64,000 bases of DNA from Atriophallophorus winterbourni (Eukaryota; Platyhelminthes; Trematoda; Plagiorchiida; Microphallidae): the NCBI GenBank assembly GCA_013407085.1, contig JACCGJ010010586.1:42379-106378 (forward strand), given 5' to 3'. Each line of letters begins with the position of its first letter. Within the stretch, counting starts at the first letter, position 1. Below the pieces are notes generated by a model. That model saw nothing but the letters and a program-made list of their open reading frames with translations, was not told the origin of the DNA and searched no databases. The translations under genes and the position numbers were made by a program. Shown here piece by piece: positions 9,963 to 20,100 of the stretch.

Positions 9963-10975
9963 CCGTTCATGAATAAGGATATACGAAATTGGGTCCAGCA
10001 TTGCATTCCTTGTCAAAAGAACAAGATATCTCGACATACCTTCACACCTTACGTTTCCTTAAGGCATCTCAACTGTCGATTCTCTCATGTGCATCTTGAT
10101 CTCGTCGGTCCTATGCCATCATTGAACGGATACTCATTCATACTAACGGCGATTAATCGCTTTACTCGATGGCCGATTGCTGTTCCGAACAAAGACACAT
10201 GTTCAGAGACTGTAGCACGCGCCTTCGTCGAACATTGGATTGCCAATTTCGGCACACCATCTGTCATCACGACCGACCGTGGCGCTCAGTTTCAATCGAC
10301 TTTGTTCTGAGATTTGACGCGACTCCTTGGCTGTCCACACATACGAACCACCGCCTACCACCCTAACTCGAACGGATTGGTTGATCGCTTCCATCGGCAG
10401 CTTAAAGCCTATTTAGCTTGCCAGCCTGATCCTAATAAATGGACTGAGAATTTTCCACTTGTTCCGCTATCAAAGAAGACATGCAGTGCTCAGCCGCGGA
10501 GTTAGTTTTTGGTACCACCCTGTGTCTTCCCGGTGAGCTCGTTGTGCCATGTCAGTCATTACCTCCGGCGTCAGATTACATTTCTCGCTTGCACGTTCAT
10601 GTCCAAGTTGGACTTTACGCCTCCTCGTCAGCGCATTATCCACTAACACAAATCACCTCATCTTGATACATGTGATTTTGTTTTTGTGCGACGTGACTCT
10701 GTTTGTAAACATCTTCAGCCATCCTATCATGGACCTCACTGAGTTATCGAGCGTAAACACAAGTTCTTCGTTTTGGATATGAATGGTCGACATGACACAG
10801 TTTCTATTGACCGCTTAAAACCCGCTTTTGTCGAGCTTAAGCTGCAATCTCCACCAAGAGTCACTACACCTCACGCACAACCGCCTGATAATCCTCATGT
10901 GCCAACCTCCAAATCCCCGGTCCCTTCCACCCCCGTTCAAACCAGAACCGGTAGACATGTGCACTAGCCCAAACG
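9963..10975 (+). pseudogene. Integrase of the CsRn1-like element
   Basis: The zinc-binding part spans the end of the previous segment (HAIFDHFHS, HPGKRA) and CIPCQKN. The core has Asp in HVHLDLVGP and Asp in TTDRGAQF. The third catalytic position reads NSNGLVDRFHRQ, where the family has glutamate, so E has become D and activity is doubtful. TGA at 10308-10310 replaces a likely tryptophan. After 10500 the frame shifts more than once; the C-terminal domain is recognisable up to the proline-rich tail (about 10790-10966). Confidence 0.83.
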
Positions 10976-11045
10976 CCTTGCTGACTACGTGACCTTATAA
11001 ACGTTTCGAGCGTGTTACCCATTATTCAAGCCTAACTAACGCTCT

Positions 11046-11055
11046 GGTGGGGGAG
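11046..11055 (+). promoter_or_regulatory. Polypurine tract
   Basis: GGTGGGGGAG lies three bases upstream of the 3' LTR and would prime plus-strand DNA synthesis. Confidence 0.8.
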
Positions 11056-11058
11056 TAT

Positions 11059-11463
11059 TGTAGTGAACTGCTTCCACTTTGTAACTTCGTATTTTGTAAA
11101 TACAATTTCTGGCGTTGTAAACTTATTCGTTTTTTGGCCATGTATACTTCATCTGTATCAATGCTTGTACAATATACTTTTTGGCGGTTAATACAATTTC
11201 GAACTCGGACTCTGTCTTCTTCCGTGGTTGCGAAGTCTGTGTGCGTTGCTCCGTACCTGAATTGTAATTAACGGATTCTCCAACAATTTAGCGCATTCTG
11301 CACCTTGGATTCTATCTCTTGGATTTTCCTGTCTGGATTACCTCGCTATCGTTGGACTTCACGGATCTTTATTTGGACATTTGCTCTCTTGGTTTTTTAG
11401 TGAGTCCTTTTCATTTTTGCCTTTTTGTGTGTAGCGCTAGACTTATATTTTTGGTCCGCTACA
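11059..11463 (+). repeat. 3' LTR of the CsRn1-like element
   Basis: 405 bp, TGTAG...CTACA. It retains the block CTGAATTGTAATTAACGGATT (first bases near 11258) that the 5' LTR has lost. It is followed by the AGTG target duplication at 11464-11467. Confidence 0.92.
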
Positions 11464-12590
11464 AGTGCGTTCCAAAGACAACATGAGGATCATACAAACT
11501 ATTCCCTAACGAATGAAAATCAGGAAATAATGAAGGCCACAGAAAGTCAAGTCCATTCTTGAAACCCCCTACAGAAGTAGGACAAACAACTTCTTTAGGA
11601 GGACGATTCCAGTAATTTACTACCCTTTCACTGAAGAAGAACTTACGAACATTGGACCTGACATGACACTTGGCCAGAATAATTGGGTGGCCTCGATTAC
11701 CCACACTTGTCACCAGAGCGTACAATTCACTGGGATGAATAGTACTGAAACCTGACATGATTTTTAAGGGGTCAATCAGGTTCTTATGTAGTCGCCTCCA
11801 TTTTAGTGAGAAGAGCTTATAGCAACCTGTAATTTCGCTTTCTTTCCAATTGTATTTTCGTTTCCCTCGATGCTTGCTTTAATCAGCAATTTTTACATAC
11901 TTATCTTTGTATCAATTTCACTGTTAACTTAAAAATTATCGTTTTGTTCCGATAATCGATATAACCATATCAATCTATCGATTTCTTCTTGTCCTATTCA
12001 CTCATAGACTATTGATCTTCTGTTTCGTTAAATGAGTTGTCGTTACTCATCCTTTGTATAGCATTCTGTAAATAATCATTAATTAACAATATACTTTCGT
12101 CCGTGCGCGTTCGTCTTCTGCTTGGTTCGCTGCTGCTGTATTGCTGCGTGTTTGTTAATCACGACGATTAACAGCAAAATTGACGTGTCGCCACATCTTT
12201 CAGATTCGCCAATTATAATTGTCGATCAACGCGACGCACCGGAGTTCGGAGCTGGAATAATTTTGTGTGAATATTTGCATTGGACATTGAATTTTCACTC
12301 TCCGTGAGTTCGTTCCTTTGTCTATGTTTACTGTAACATTTGCCTGTTATATTTTTGCACTTATCCACTACAAGCTCAAGACTCAGCAATCGTTCCTCAT
12401 ACGACCTACCCGATTGCCATACAATCATACGAGTAGCTAGACAATTTGAAGTTGCACAGGGCAGAAGGTGAATAATAGTCAATAAAGGGGGCAGAATGCG
12501 GTTAAGCACATAGCACTTTCATTTTGAGTATACAGTTCGTACGTTTCACACGTTCTTGTTTTTGGATATCTGGAAAGTAAGGTAGAAGTT
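11464..12590 (-). pseudogene. CR1-like reverse transcriptase C-terminus, split by a solo LTR
   Basis: On the minus strand 12509-12373 encodes a stretch ending ATRMIVWQSGRSYEERLLSLEL, and 11817-11464 continues it in frame with FSLKWRRLHKNLIDPLK and the tail typical of CR1/Jockey-type RTs (KFFFSERVVNYWNRPP). Between them lies a 555-bp insertion. At 11464 the frame runs into the CsRn1 insertion two codons before its stop. This is the oldest layer here; two LTR elements later landed in it. The 5' part is cut near 12590 by a second CsRn1-like copy. Confidence 0.8.
11818..12372 (+). mobile_element. Solo LTR of a CsRn1-type element
   Basis: This 555-bp insertion starts TATAGCAACC (probably TGTAG with one G-to-A change) and ends ATCCACTACA, as CsRn1-type LTRs do. 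It is flanked by the 4-bp repeat AGCT at 11814-11817 and 12373-12376. Removing the insertion and one AGCT restores the reading frame of the CR1-like gene. Internally it resembles the neighbouring LTRs only in layout (AATATACTTT..., CGTCTTCTGC...), so it belongs to a different family. A solo LTR forms by recombination between the two LTRs of one element. Confidence 0.72.
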
Positions 12591-12982
12591 TGTAGTGAAC
12601 TACTTTTAATTTGTATCTTCGTATTTTGTACGTACACCTTTTGGTCTTTTATGGTTACTCCTGTTTTGGCTATGTATACTTTACTCATATTATTGCTTGT
12701 ACAATATACTTTAGGGCTGTTAATATAATCTCGAAATCTCGGACTTTGTCTTCTTCGGTGGTTGCGAGGTTTGCGTGCCGGAATTGTGATTAATGGATCC
12801 TCCAAAATTTTGCGCATTCTGCACATTGGATTCCATCTCTTGGATATTCCTGTGTGGATTCTCTAGCTGTCGTTAGACTCCACTGGATCTTTATTTAGAC
12901 ATTTGCTCCTTTGGACGTTTGGTGATTTTATTTCATTTTTGTGGTATTGTGTTTAGTGCAGACTTATTTTTTGTCCACTACA
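12591..12982 (+). repeat. 5' LTR of the second CsRn1-like copy
   Basis: 392 bp, beginning TGTAGTGAACTAC and ending GTCCACTACA, followed by TAA and the TGGTGAACCCG primer site. It keeps the block deleted from the 5' LTR of the complete copy, showing which state is ancestral. Confidence 0.88.
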
Positions 12983-13079
12983 TAATTGGTGAACCCGACA
13001 TACCGAAATTATTTCCATTTACGATAACTTCGTATTTCTCTATTTTTGGCATATTCTAAGATTACTCATCTAATACCCT

Positions 13080-13960
13080 ACCAAGAGCCCTTTGTCTATA
13101 TGTAAAGTTCCTCGAATCCAACAATCACAATATGTTCCCTTCACATTACCGGCTTTAGATGCTTCTAATCTCCTTCTTTGGTTCGGTCAAATTGAAGCTA
13201 CTTTTCGTATATATCCTCACCGATGAATTTATGAAGTATCTTCTTCTCCCTCTCGACGTCGCTAAAGATATTAGTAATCTTATTTATGCTATGCCTGAGG
13301 ACAAGCCATAAGAAAACCTCAAATCCAAAATGGCTCTTGGTGATAAAAAAACCATCTCAGCTTCTTCGCCAGATGCTAGAACTACTTTGAGACAAAAGGA
13401 TTGACGAGAGCATGTTTAAAAGGTTGTTATTCAAGAACCTCCCAACTGGCATTTGCCAAGTGCTTGCTGGTTTGATTACTAACGTATCATTGGAGGAACT
13501 AGCGCAAGCGGCTGATAAAATGCTTGAAGCAAAGAAAGATGACTAAATTACGATGGACTCTGCAACAATCCATTCGCACATTCCATGTTTGAAACCAAAA
13601 ACATGTCGCTAAACTAACTCTTGTGGCGAACTCGCTTTCGTAGAAATCTTCGAACCGACCACGCTCAAAATCAAAATCTCGATCATCGAGATTTTCTGAG
13701 CGCATATGTTGGTACCACAAGAGATATGTGGATAAAGCCTCAAAATGCATTTGCCCGTGTTCAAAAACCTTCAAAATCAAGGGTCAGCCAGTAACTGTGA
13801 CTACTGTACCCGGCCCACCAATCCCGAGTCGCCTATACTACGTTACAGACAAATGGAGTGACCTGCGTTTCTTAGTCGATACTGGCGCTGAAATTAGCAT
13901 CAGACCTCCAGCAACCTGTTCCTCGAAACTGTTGTCCTACATTCTTTAGGCGGCAAATGA
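13080..13960 (+). pseudogene. Degraded Gag and protease of the second CsRn1-like copy
   Basis: Gag similarity to the complete copy runs from about 13085, with several frame changes. The CHCC knuckle is kept at 13707-13760 (CWYH...KCICPC). The protease core keeps LVDTGAEIS with the normal D-T-G at about 13876-13902. The frame ends at TAG near 13947. It is useful mainly as a reference for the ancestral state of the complete copy. Confidence 0.8.
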
Positions 13961-14199
13961 CACTCGTATAAACACTTATGGCTAACGTCTTTTAACCCTA
14001 AATTTCGGACTAATACGCAGATTCCCTTTGATATTGATCATCGCACAAAATTGTTTTGAAGGTCGCAGGCTGCTCGAATTCGGTACGTGATCCCAATTCA
14101 CTGATTACATTTGCGTTGTTTATATTCTACGTATTCTCTTTACATATTTTGTCTCAATTTCATCAAATTAATATTTGTTGAATCCATTAAATATTTCGG

Positions 14200-14900
14200 G
14201 TGAGAAAAATGCACTCGGAAACCTTATTATCTTTTCGTATTAAGATGCGTAAATTATCTGAGCCTAGTAATTGTACTGTCAGATCAGTGACTGACACTTC
14301 AGTTATTCTAATTAAATTAAAAAAATTAGAATTTGAAGAGTTAAAACTTAAAAATGAACTAGCAATATGCAATTCCACCTATAATTCTCTGAAACCTCGT
14401 TCATCACCCATGAACTCTGATATAGGTATTGACAAAGATATATTGATTTAAGCTAATAAATTTTTAGAAACCATGAACACTGAAATATATCAAAGATAAG
14501 CTCGTTCAAAAAATGTTATCATCTTCAATGTTGCAGATAAGTATCCTTTAAACGATTGAAAAAATGTATCTTTTCAACATATGGCATCCCCATAGAATAG
14601 TTCATTGAAGTCCGACTACGTAAAAAACAATTAAACAACGTTCTCCTATTTTATTAAAATTCACGGATAGGAGTTTTGCAACGTATTTAGTTGATAATAA
14701 AAACCTTCTAAAAAGTATTCCAAGGTTCTCAAGTGTGGTCTTAAAACCGGACTCAACGCGCATGCAACGGAAATTTAACTATAAAAACGGAAATTTATCA
14801 TCTCCACTATATGTAACAATACTTCGGATAATAATGAACGAATGCAATGCGAATCTGTAATTGAAATTAACTCTAATAATTCACAAAGCTAAACACCCGC
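14200..14900 (+). pseudogene. ORF1 of family A copy 1
   Basis: An 83-codon open stretch (14200-14451) has a predicted short coiled coil (LIKLKKLEFEELKLKNELAI). The frame then continues, with stops and shifts, through a region homologous to the RNA-recognition-like ORF1 domain of copy 2 at 18523-19077. ORF1 proteins of such elements bind the element RNA. Confidence 0.65.
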
Positions 14901-15399
14901 ACCTGATAATCACGGTAAGTGTGAAACACGTCCTTTGCATTTACGCTGACCGCGTTTACCTAAATTGAGACAAACACGTTCCATCCTACCAAATCCTCTT
15001 ACGTTCGGAGAGGCAGTAATCAGATAACCTCCCCGATAACAAATGAAAACAACTAATAAAATAAGAGGTTCACCGAGTCTCGATAACATTATTAAAACAT
15101 CTTCTCGTTTCCTAATGAATAACTAGCTACCAAATAAGCAAAAGTATCACTATTCACCAACTCTTATAACTTTTCGTAAAATTCATCCATATTATAGTTA
15201 AGCTACCTTTCCACAATATCACACCTCTTATAATAATTATATACTGCAACCTTTATTTTAAAATCAATATGTATCACACTCCACTTATGAACTATACTTT
15301 AACCCTAATACCACTCTTTCAAAAACATATGAATTAAATTTTACGCCTGGAAAACTTCTTTATGCACTCACTTAAAATCTCTTAACTTCCGGCCTATGT

Positions 15400-15900
15400 G
15401 TTGTTTGTTTTTTGGTCATAAATGCTAGATCAATTATACCCAAACTCCATATACTAAAATCTTACCTTACTTCTAAACCTGTAGACATTATTCTTATAAC
15501 TGAATTCTGGACTGTGGTGATCATACTGACTCTCAACTCATCATTTCTAACTACAAGATATTTAGAACGAACCACACCCTATAACGAGGTGGCGGTTTCC
15601 TTATTTATGTGCATTCAAGACTTAAAGCAAATAGCATAAAATCTTTGAATTTAACAGAACTTGAAGATTCATCATGGATAGAACTACCTATGCTAGATCT
15701 TTTAATAGGTTGTATCTACTACCCACTAGGCTCAACGTCATCTAATCTGGATACATTAACTTAATCTTTCATCGAAGCGTCTTTACATCATGAACGCCAT
15801 AGACATATGGCAGGTGATTTCAACATGCCTAATTTAAACTGGCACGAACAAAGTAAATGCAAATTTCACGAAAACGCTTGAATTACCGTGAATAACCGCG
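15400..15900 (+). pseudogene. Endonuclease remnant of family A copy 1
   Basis: From INARSIIPKLHILKSYL (15415) the start of an apurinic/apyrimidinic-type endonuclease is recognisable, including VDIILITEFW; the family has the catalytic Glu in TES, which here is TEF. Frame changes follow, with further homology to copy 2 up to the ADFNMPNLNW-like segment near 15840, after which a deletion joins to RT-domain sequence. Confidence 0.7.
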
Positions 15901-15959
15901 TATAGGACGTATTTTTTCTTCATAAGTTGCCAGACATAACAGGCATTCCAGCTGCCATT

Positions 15960-17460
15960 TTCAGAATGGGCGGTGACGATTTCAAACTACTTCTACTGAA
16001 CATATTTAACGCTTTAATCAAATCTGAAATCTTCCATTTAGAATGGAGACACTCTGTCGTTACACGCGGACATAAATCTGTCTCGAAGCACACGGTATAA
16101 AATTATCGCACAATTAACCACACAGCAGTATTATCTAGATTATTTAGAAAAAAATATAAAAATGATATCCTAAATCACTTATTTCCAAGTTTCTTATCTA
16201 AAGCTTAACATTGCTTCCCGAATAAAAGATCTTGCATTACATGCCAGCTTGAATACCTTGACTATATTACTACATCGATTGAGGAAGTTTTAGCAGTTGT
16301 AGTTGTCTTCCTTGACATAACTAAAGCATTTGATACTCTTCCTCATAAGTTATTATTATCGAAACTTGAATCATATGACATCGGTAGTAACCTTCTTCCT
16401 TAGTTAACTTCTTTTCTTACCAGTCGCACTTACTCCATTGAAGTTAATGGCCAAAGATCTCGCAGCCTAACTATTCCCTATAAGGTGATTCAAGGTAGCT
16501 TATTAGGCCCTTTACTGTTTCTTATATATATCTATGACATACATAATGTCATTTCACATACAAAACTGTTTTTATTCGCTGATGACATGAAATTCGTTAT
16601 TACTTTTCCAGCTAATGAATCACAAACTTATATAGCTCGACTAAACAATGATCGAGCTGCACTTGCAGATTGGGCGACAAATAACCGTACAACGTTCTCA
16701 ACTGCAAAATCAAATTTCATGCCTATAAGATGCACGATACAAAATAGCCCAATCTTTCTTAACAATAACGCAATTCAAATGATTGACAGCACGCGTGATT
16801 TAGCATTTCGATATTCTGCATCACTCACTTACAACGAACATATACGCCACCTTATTACGAAAGCCGAGCAAAGTATGAATATTATGAATAGATGTATAAT
16901 TCAACCTCATTGTAAAATAGAAATGTATAAATTGTTCACTAATCCTATTCTAGACTATTGTAACATAATATATACCAATATAAATAAATCCGATATTTTA
17001 GTTTTAGAGAAGATACAACGTTCTTCCTCAAAATCAATCATCGGTTATACCACCAAACACTGTTATATAGAAAGATGTATATAACTGAACCTTGACCCAT
17101 TATGGTTTCGCACACTCAAACATAATCTCATCCTATTCTTTAGAATTCTGTCAACGAATAATATAGAAATAAGTTCGAATCTTCATATACGACATGATTT
17201 TAAGTATAGCTTGAAAAATAATGAAAATATTATTAAATTAACAAGGTTTCGTAATAAAGTAAGGAACAATTTCTTCTTAATTAAATATGCTAAACTGTGG
17301 AATTTTCTTCAAAAATATATAAGACTCAGTTCCTTTTTAAATGAATTCAAATCACATCCGGCTTCATTTCTTAACATAGATAAAATTTGCAATCTCCCTA
17401 AATTAGATGTTCTACCTGATGATTATTATAAAAATGGCATTACTGGGTATTGATATTTGA
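15960..17460 (+). pseudogene. Reverse transcriptase of family A copy 1
   Basis: The palm segment VFLDITKAFDTLPHKLL lies near 16303-16350. The longest open stretch (16485-17084) has GPLLFLIYIYDIHNV and the catalytic FLFADDMKFV (about 16570-16595), then the thumb region. The C-terminus is seen at 17211-17453. Several stops and shifts show it is dead. The F-A-D-D form of the catalytic box is usual for the CR1/Jockey group. Confidence 0.82.
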
Positions 17461-17960
17461 TTAATTTTTTTAACGTTCGAAACAACATTCTCTTGCTTTC
17501 GATTATTTTCTTCGCAGCACAATTCTGAATCCCCACTCAAATGAAACTGGCCCACTGACCTTAATCTTGTGGAATAAATTACCTTAGCCCAGCGAACAGG
17601 GAAACGGTTCATATTCAGAAAAATTATTTCGAACAATCAAAATGAAAAAGTTTGGAACATCAACAACAGAGATTCTTCACTTATCCTCGATGGACCTTAT
17701 CCGTTAAACATCAGTGCTTCCAGAATCATTCATTGACTTTTCTTTGCAATACCTGTGTTTTTATACTATATCAGATCACGTACGGATAATCTGAAAGCAA
17801 CTTTTAAATACTATTACCGTTATGTTTATTACACGTTAAATTCCGCTGACGAAATGACCATGAAATTTGTTTGTTTCAAATGTTCATACTACAATCTTAT
17901 TGTACAAAAATTTTGAAATTATTGATCATGAACAATATGCCTTGAATTTCCAAAAATGGA

Positions 17961-17996
17961 ATTTATTTATTTATTCATTTATTTATTTATTTATTT
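17961..17996 (+). repeat. (TTTA)n tail of family A copy 1
   Basis: About nine tandem TTTA-like units immediately before CsRn1-like sequence resumes. Short tandem tails mark the 3' end of many non-LTR elements. Confidence 0.8.
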
Positions 17997-18003
17997 AATT
18001 TAC

Positions 18004-18188
18004 CTGAAATCGATATCGACTTTATGTCTCGCATCTATCTAACTTTCGAAGTGAAACAGCGGAGATTAGTAGATACGACAACCTCTTTACATTCATAGCA
18101 ATCCCAATCCATCATGCAATCCCCACGACCGACAGACAAAGTGAACCTATCTGTTAAACACCACATTGTCACTAGCGGACCACCTGTC
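18004..18188 (+). mobile_element. Second CsRn1-like copy resumed (start of Pol), cut again
   Basis: The sequence ATCGATATCGACTTTATGTC and following text match the complete copy from about 8183, continuing to GTCACTAGCGGACCACC (complete copy about 8433). An internal deletion removes part of the segment near 18098. At 18189 the second family A copy begins. Confidence 0.82.
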
Positions 18189-18522
18189 CGTCGCGGGCTG
18201 CTCGAATTTGGTACGTGATCCAAATTCTTTGATTACACTTGCTCTGCTTATATTCAACGCATTCTCGTTAAATATTTTACCCCAATTTCATTGAAATAAT
18301 ATCTGTTGAATCCATTATATATTTCCAGTGAAAGCATGAACTCGAAAACCCTATTATCTTCTCGAATTGAGCTAGGTAAATTATCTAAGTCTAGTAATTT
18401 TACTGTACACTTCAATTATTCTGAATAAACTAAAAAAATTAGAATAAGAGATATCAAAATTTGGAAACGAACTAGCAATATGCAAATCCAACTATAGTTC
18501 TCTAAAACCGCTTTTATCTCTC

Positions 18523-19077
18523 ATGAACTCTGATATTGGTATTGAACACGATATATTGATTCAAGCAAATAAATTTATAGAAACCATGAGCACTGAAATA
18601 TATCAAAGAGAAGCTCGCTCGAAATATATTATCATCTTTAATATTGCAGATAATTACCCTTTAAACGATTTAGGAAAATGTATATTCTCGACATATGGCA
18701 TCTCCACTGAATGTTTCACTGTAGTTCGACTTCGTAAAAACACAATTGAACAACGGACTTGTATTTTGATAAAATTTTCAGATAAGAGTTTTGCGTTGTA
18801 TTTACTTGATAATAGAAACCTTTTGAAAAGTATACTTATGTTCTCGGGTGTGGTCCTAAAACCGGACCTAACGCCCATGCAACGAAAATTTAACTATAAT
18901 ATACGCAAAGTTATCAGCTCCAATATTAGTAACAATACCTCAGATACCAATGAACAAATGCATTGTGAATCTGTAAGTGAAATTAACTCTAATAGTTCCC
19001 AAAGTTTGACACTCGCACCTGATAATCGAGGTGTGAGTGACTCGACATCTGCATCTACGCCCGCAGCGTTTACCTAA
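18523..19077 (+). CDS. ORF1 protein of family A copy 2
   Basis: A 184-codon frame starting at the second in-frame part of ORF1. It contains an RNA-recognition-like fold signature: a first strand in SKYIIIFNIAD, followed by a helix, then VVRLRK and the strand CILIKFSDKSFAL. A serine-rich tail follows. Upstream sequence (18337-18520) carries the ORF1 N-terminus with stops. The product would bind element RNA and assist reverse transcription. Confidence 0.6.
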   Translation: MNSDIGIEHDILIQANKFIETMSTEIYQREARSKYIIIFNIADNYPLNDLGKCIFSTYGISTECFTVVRLRKNTIEQRTCILIKFSDKSFALYLLDNRNLLKSILMFSGVVLKPDLTPMQRKFNYNIRKVISSNISNNTSDTNEQMHCESVSEINSNSSQSLTLAPDNRGVSDSTSASTPAAFT

Positions 19078-19539
19078 ACTAAGACAAACACGACCCCTCT
19101 TACCAAACCCTCCTACTTTCAGAGAGGCACTCATCAGACCACCTCACTGACAACGTATGCAGACAACTAATTATATAAGTGGTTCACCCAGTCTCAACAA
19201 CCGTATCGACACATCTCGTTTCCTAATGAATAACCCCCTATCATATAAGCAACACTTTTACCATTCATCACCTCCTCTTATACCTTTTTGTAATATTCAA
19301 CCATATTATAATTCATCTACAATTACACAGTATTTCTCTTATTATAATAACTATATTCCCCAAACTTTATTTCACAATCCTTATGTTTCTCGCTCCAATT
19401 ATGAACTATACTTTAACACTAATACCACTTTTTTTCAAAAATACATAAATTAAATTTCAAGCATAGTAAACTCTCTAATGCACTTACTCCAAATCCTTTA
19501 ACCTCCGACCTTTGTATTGTTCGTTTTCTGGTCATAAAT

Positions 19540-20100
19540 GCTAGATCAATTATGCCTGAAATTCAGATACTGAGATCTTACCTCTCTTCTGTAGATATTA
19601 TTCTCATAACTGAATCCTGGACCCGTGATGATCACTCTGACTCTATACTCATGATACTTAACTACCAGGTATTTAGGAGAAACCGCACTCTTAAACGAGG
19701 TGGTGGTTGCCTTATTTATGTGCATTCAAGATTTAAAGCTACTAGTATAACATCTTCGAATTTAACAGAACTTGAAGATTCACTATGGATAGAACTTCCT
19801 ATACTAGATCTTTTAATAGGCTGCATCTACTACCCACCAGGCTCAGCTTCATATAATCTGAATACATTAACTCAATCTTTCATCGAAACATCTTTATATC
19901 ATGCACGCTATAAACTTATAGCCAGTAATTTTAACATGCCTAATTTAAACTGGCCCGAACGAAGTAAAGTTGGCTCTCATACAAATTTTATGAAAACGCT
20001 TGAATTACTAGGTTACAAAAAATTTATTGATAAAGCAACTAGGTAGGGCAACATTCTTGACTTCGAGAACTAAATCCCCAACCCTCAAGTTTCGGTGTTT
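19540..20100 (+). pseudogene. Endonuclease of family A copy 2
   Basis: The AP-type endonuclease reads INARSIMPEIQILRSYL, then VDIILITESWT with the catalytic Glu, RGGGCLIYV, LIGCIYYPPGS and NFNMPNLNWPE. The usual Gly-Asp-Phe-Asn catalytic motif is changed to A-S-N-F-N, so the Asp is lost. After TAG at 20044-20046 homology continues for some 50 bases and then stops at the BEL/Pao junction. Confidence 0.78.

Larger units (their letters stand above)
6649..11463 (+). mobile_element. Complete CsRn1-like Ty3/gypsy retrotransposon (4815 bp)
   Basis: Two LTRs (6649-7034 and 11059-11463) begin TGTAGTGAAC and end CTACA, with near-identical sequence. The element has a primer-binding site at 7039-7049, Gag with the CHCC knuckle, protease, RT, RNase H, integrase and a polypurine tract at 11046-11055. 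The 4-bp direct repeat AGTG flanks it (6645-6648 and 11464-11467), the target duplication. CsRn1 is a known fluke retrotransposon lineage within Ty3/gypsy. The coding part carries frameshifts and several stops, so this copy is non-autonomous. It inserted into a minus-strand CR1-like coding region. Confidence 0.92.
12591..14061 (+). mobile_element. Second CsRn1-like copy, 5' part, interrupted
   Basis: The LTR (12591-12982), primer site (12987-12997), Gag and protease match the complete copy at 6649 in order. The Gag frame is heavily damaged by substitutions and deletions. The copy stops at about 14061, where a non-LTR element begins, and resumes at about 18004 with the DNA that follows in the complete copy. 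It is older than the complete copy, judging by the number of disruptions. Confidence 0.87.
14062..18003 (+). mobile_element. Non-LTR retrotransposon (CR1/Jockey-like), family A copy 1
   Basis: It starts GTCGCAGGCTGCTCGAATT, the same start as copy 2 at 18189, so both appear full length at the 5' end. It contains an ORF1 with a short coiled coil, an AP-type endonuclease and a reverse transcriptase, all damaged, and ends in a (TTTA)n tail at 17961-17996. It interrupts a CsRn1-like copy: left flank 14061, right flank 18004 are adjacent in the complete CsRn1-like element. Confidence 0.82.
18189..20100 (+). mobile_element. Non-LTR retrotransposon family A copy 2, 3' end missing
   Basis: It has the same 5' end as copy 1 and a better preserved ORF1 and endonuclease, but ends within the endonuclease at about 20100, where minus-strand BEL/Pao sequence starts. 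Target-primed reverse transcription usually loses 5' ends, so a copy lacking its 3' end points to a later deletion, rearrangement or assembly join. Confidence 0.8.

Noticed and set aside
14048..18010. TGAA as target duplication around the first family A copy
   Set aside because: The match is only four bases in AT-rich flanks and the left flank is too diverged from the complete CsRn1-like copy to fix the boundary.
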